This document shows, piece after piece, positions 62,866 to 64,000 of a stretch of DNA of 64,000 bases. Positions within the stretch are counted from its first letter, which is position 1. Each line of letters starts with the position of its first letter. This DNA comes from Loigolactobacillus iwatensis (lineage in GTDB: Bacteria > Bacillota > Bacilli > Lactobacillales > Lactobacillaceae), in NCBI RefSeq assembly GCF_003950295.1, contig NZ_RHNP01000006.1:1-64000 (forward strand). The letters run 5' to 3'. A model generated the notes under the pieces. It had not been told where the DNA came from, searched no databases, and saw nothing but the letters and a program-made list of their open reading frames with translations. Made by a program: the position numbers and the translations under genes.

Positions 62866-63843
62866 ATGATTGGAACGCAAACACCGAAAATTTCTATTGT
62901 TTTACCAGTTTATAATGAAGAAGCTGGCATTTTGGCAACTATTGCGGCGCTGGAACAATTTATTTCTAATCAGGATGAAGCGTACGAAATGATTTTCGTG
63001 GATGATGGTTCAGTTGATGCCAGCGCACAGTTGATTAAGCAAGCGCGCCTGAACGATGACGCGATTCGGTTAGTTCAATTTTCGCGAAATTTTGGTCATC
63101 AATTAGCGATTACGGCAGGAATTCGCTACGCAACTGGGGATGCTGTTGTGGTGATGGACGCCGATCTTCAGGATCCACCGGAAGTAATTCCAGCGATGAT
63201 TAAGTGTTGGCGCGCCGGTAATCAAGTTGTTTACGGTCAGCGTCTCGGCCGCGATGGCGAGACTTGGTTTAAAAAATTGACGGCCAAACTTTTTTATCGG
63301 GTGTTAAAACGGGCGACACCGCTTGACATTCCCCTTGATACTGGTGATTTTCGGCTAATGGATCGCCGAGTGGTGACAGTTTTGGCCAAATTGGATGAGC
63401 CGGAACCCTTTGTTCGGGGCCTAGTTTCCTGGGTTGGTTTCAAGCAAACGGCGGTTACTTATGAGCGGCATGAACGAATTGCAGGTCAATCGAAATATCC
63501 ACTGAATAAAATGTTCAGTTTGGCAATTGATGGTTTAACGTCCTTTTCGGGACTGCCATTACAATTTTCCGTTTGGGCAGGTGCTGGTTTATTTTTGCTG
63601 AGTGTTGTTGCCTTTATTCGCATAGTCATCGGCGCCACTACTGGTGGAAGTGATTTATTGTTGGCCACGTTACTGTTAACAACCAGCCTAATTTTGTTCA
63701 GCATTGGTCTTGTGAGCACGTACCTTTACCGGATATTTGTCTCTTCACGCAAGCGGCCCTTGTACGTTGTCGCTGAAACAACTGGTTTTCGCCAGGTGAA
63801 GCATTATCCAAATTATACCGAATCCAGTCAAAAGTGGGGTTAA
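62866..63843 (+). CDS. GtrB/YkcC-like polyprenyl-phosphate glycosyltransferase (GT2)
   Basis: 325 residues. GT2 catalytic domain: SIVLPVYNEEAG, FVDDGSVD, DADLQDPPEVIPAM and the DTGDFRLMD stretch, then two C-terminal helices (about 235-257 and 265-290). GtrB-type enzymes load a sugar from UDP- or GDP-donor onto undecaprenyl phosphate. It lies after the PMT-like gene, with which it should form a two-step surface glycosylation system. Start ATG 62866 has AAGGAGGA from the last leader unit. Confidence 0.92.
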   Translation: MIGTQTPKISIVLPVYNEEAGILATIAALEQFISNQDEAYEMIFVDDGSVDASAQLIKQARLNDDAIRLVQFSRNFGHQLAITAGIRYATGDAVVVMDADLQDPPEVIPAMIKCWRAGNQVVYGQRLGRDGETWFKKLTAKLFYRVLKRATPLDIPLDTGDFRLMDRRVVTVLAKLDEPEPFVRGLVSWVGFKQTAVTYERHERIAGQSKYPLNKMFSLAIDGLTSFSGLPLQFSVWAGAGLFLLSVVAFIRIVIGATTGGSDLLLATLLLTTSLILFSIGLVSTYLYRIFVSSRKRPLYVVAETTGFRQVKHYPNYTESSQKWG

Positions 63844-64000
63844 GTAGAAAAGTGTAGTTAATTTTAGTCTGCTTTATTTGATCGCCATCAGGCCAGTGGG
63901 ATTTTTGCTAAGTGAATGTGCGAAAAAAAGAAAAAAGTTCACTCATTAACACTAAAACTAGTTTAAAATTAATTGCAATGGTAGTTTTATGTTTGAAAAA
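63844..64000. other. Window end, no gene recognised
   Basis: AT-rich sequence. The final TGTTTGAAAAA looks like the start of another R1 unit cut by the window edge. Confidence 0.45.

Overview
The window looks like a chromosome segment of a lactic acid bacterium of the Lactobacillaceae. The reasons are a malolactic enzyme gene beside a malate permease and a LysR regulator, strong AAGGAGG-type ribosome binding sites, frequent TTG and GTG starts, moderate-to-low GC, short convergent or divergent operons with rho-independent terminators, and many small regulator/transporter pairs. I see no rRNA, tRNA, CRISPR array, transposase, prophage or plasmid genes.

Layout. 0-6.5 kb: a glycyl-radical-enzyme (GRE) locus with a PflD/YbiW-like GRE, its activase, a fructose-6-phosphate-aldolase-like enzyme, and DeoR and SorC regulators. 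The GRE gene is broken by a 5-bp tandem duplication. Three near-identical palindromes look like SorC operators. 6.8-8.3 kb: a DUF2798 membrane protein and two tandem copies of a type I toxin/antisense-RNA locus. 8.4-11.9 kb: metal homeostasis (P1B ATPase; ArsR regulator with an alpha5 metal site plus a CDF-like protein) and a bacteriocin-immunity-like gene. 12.2-18.5 kb: MarR plus MFS exporter behind a structured leader, then an ABC exporter pair with TetR. 18.7-25.1 kb: mosaic palindromic repeats, a CPA1 Na+/H+ antiporter interrupted by an in-frame stop, and an FtsX-type ABC exporter. 25.3-30.2 kb: a candidate small RNA, DUF1801, EF-P and unrecognised membrane proteins. 30.6-34.4 kb: mleR / mleA / mleP. 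34.7-38.3 kb: a MacA-MacB-like efflux system. 38.8-48.6 kb: an amidohydrolase with TetR, a xanthine permease, a YiiX-like hydrolase, and a run of NAD(P)-binding oxidoreductases, cupin and carboxymuconolactone decarboxylase with a MerR gene and two MerR-type operators. 48.9-55.1 kb: small proteins, isochorismatase-like hydrolase, CsoR-like protein, HAD phosphatase, iron alcohol dehydrogenase, and a QorB-like reductase with an Rrf2 regulator. 55.4-63.8 kb: DUF4931, a cell-wall amidase, a two-component system, and a GT39/PMT-like plus GtrB-like glycosyltransferase pair.

The most interesting feature is a leader RNA found five times: upstream of the GRE gene, upstream of MarR-MFS, and as three copies at an exact 100-bp period upstream of the GtrB-like gene. 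All five share a hairpin, an AGGAGAATGG core and a second hairpin, with compensatory base changes between copies. Four of the five also carry an SD-preceded 17-codon Arg-rich ORF. I do not recognise it as a named riboswitch. Intergenic space also holds two families of palindromic repeats, R1 (long, modular, GTGTTTGAAAAAGC ends) and R2 (GGGAGTGGGACAAAAGTC ends), with one hybrid of the two.
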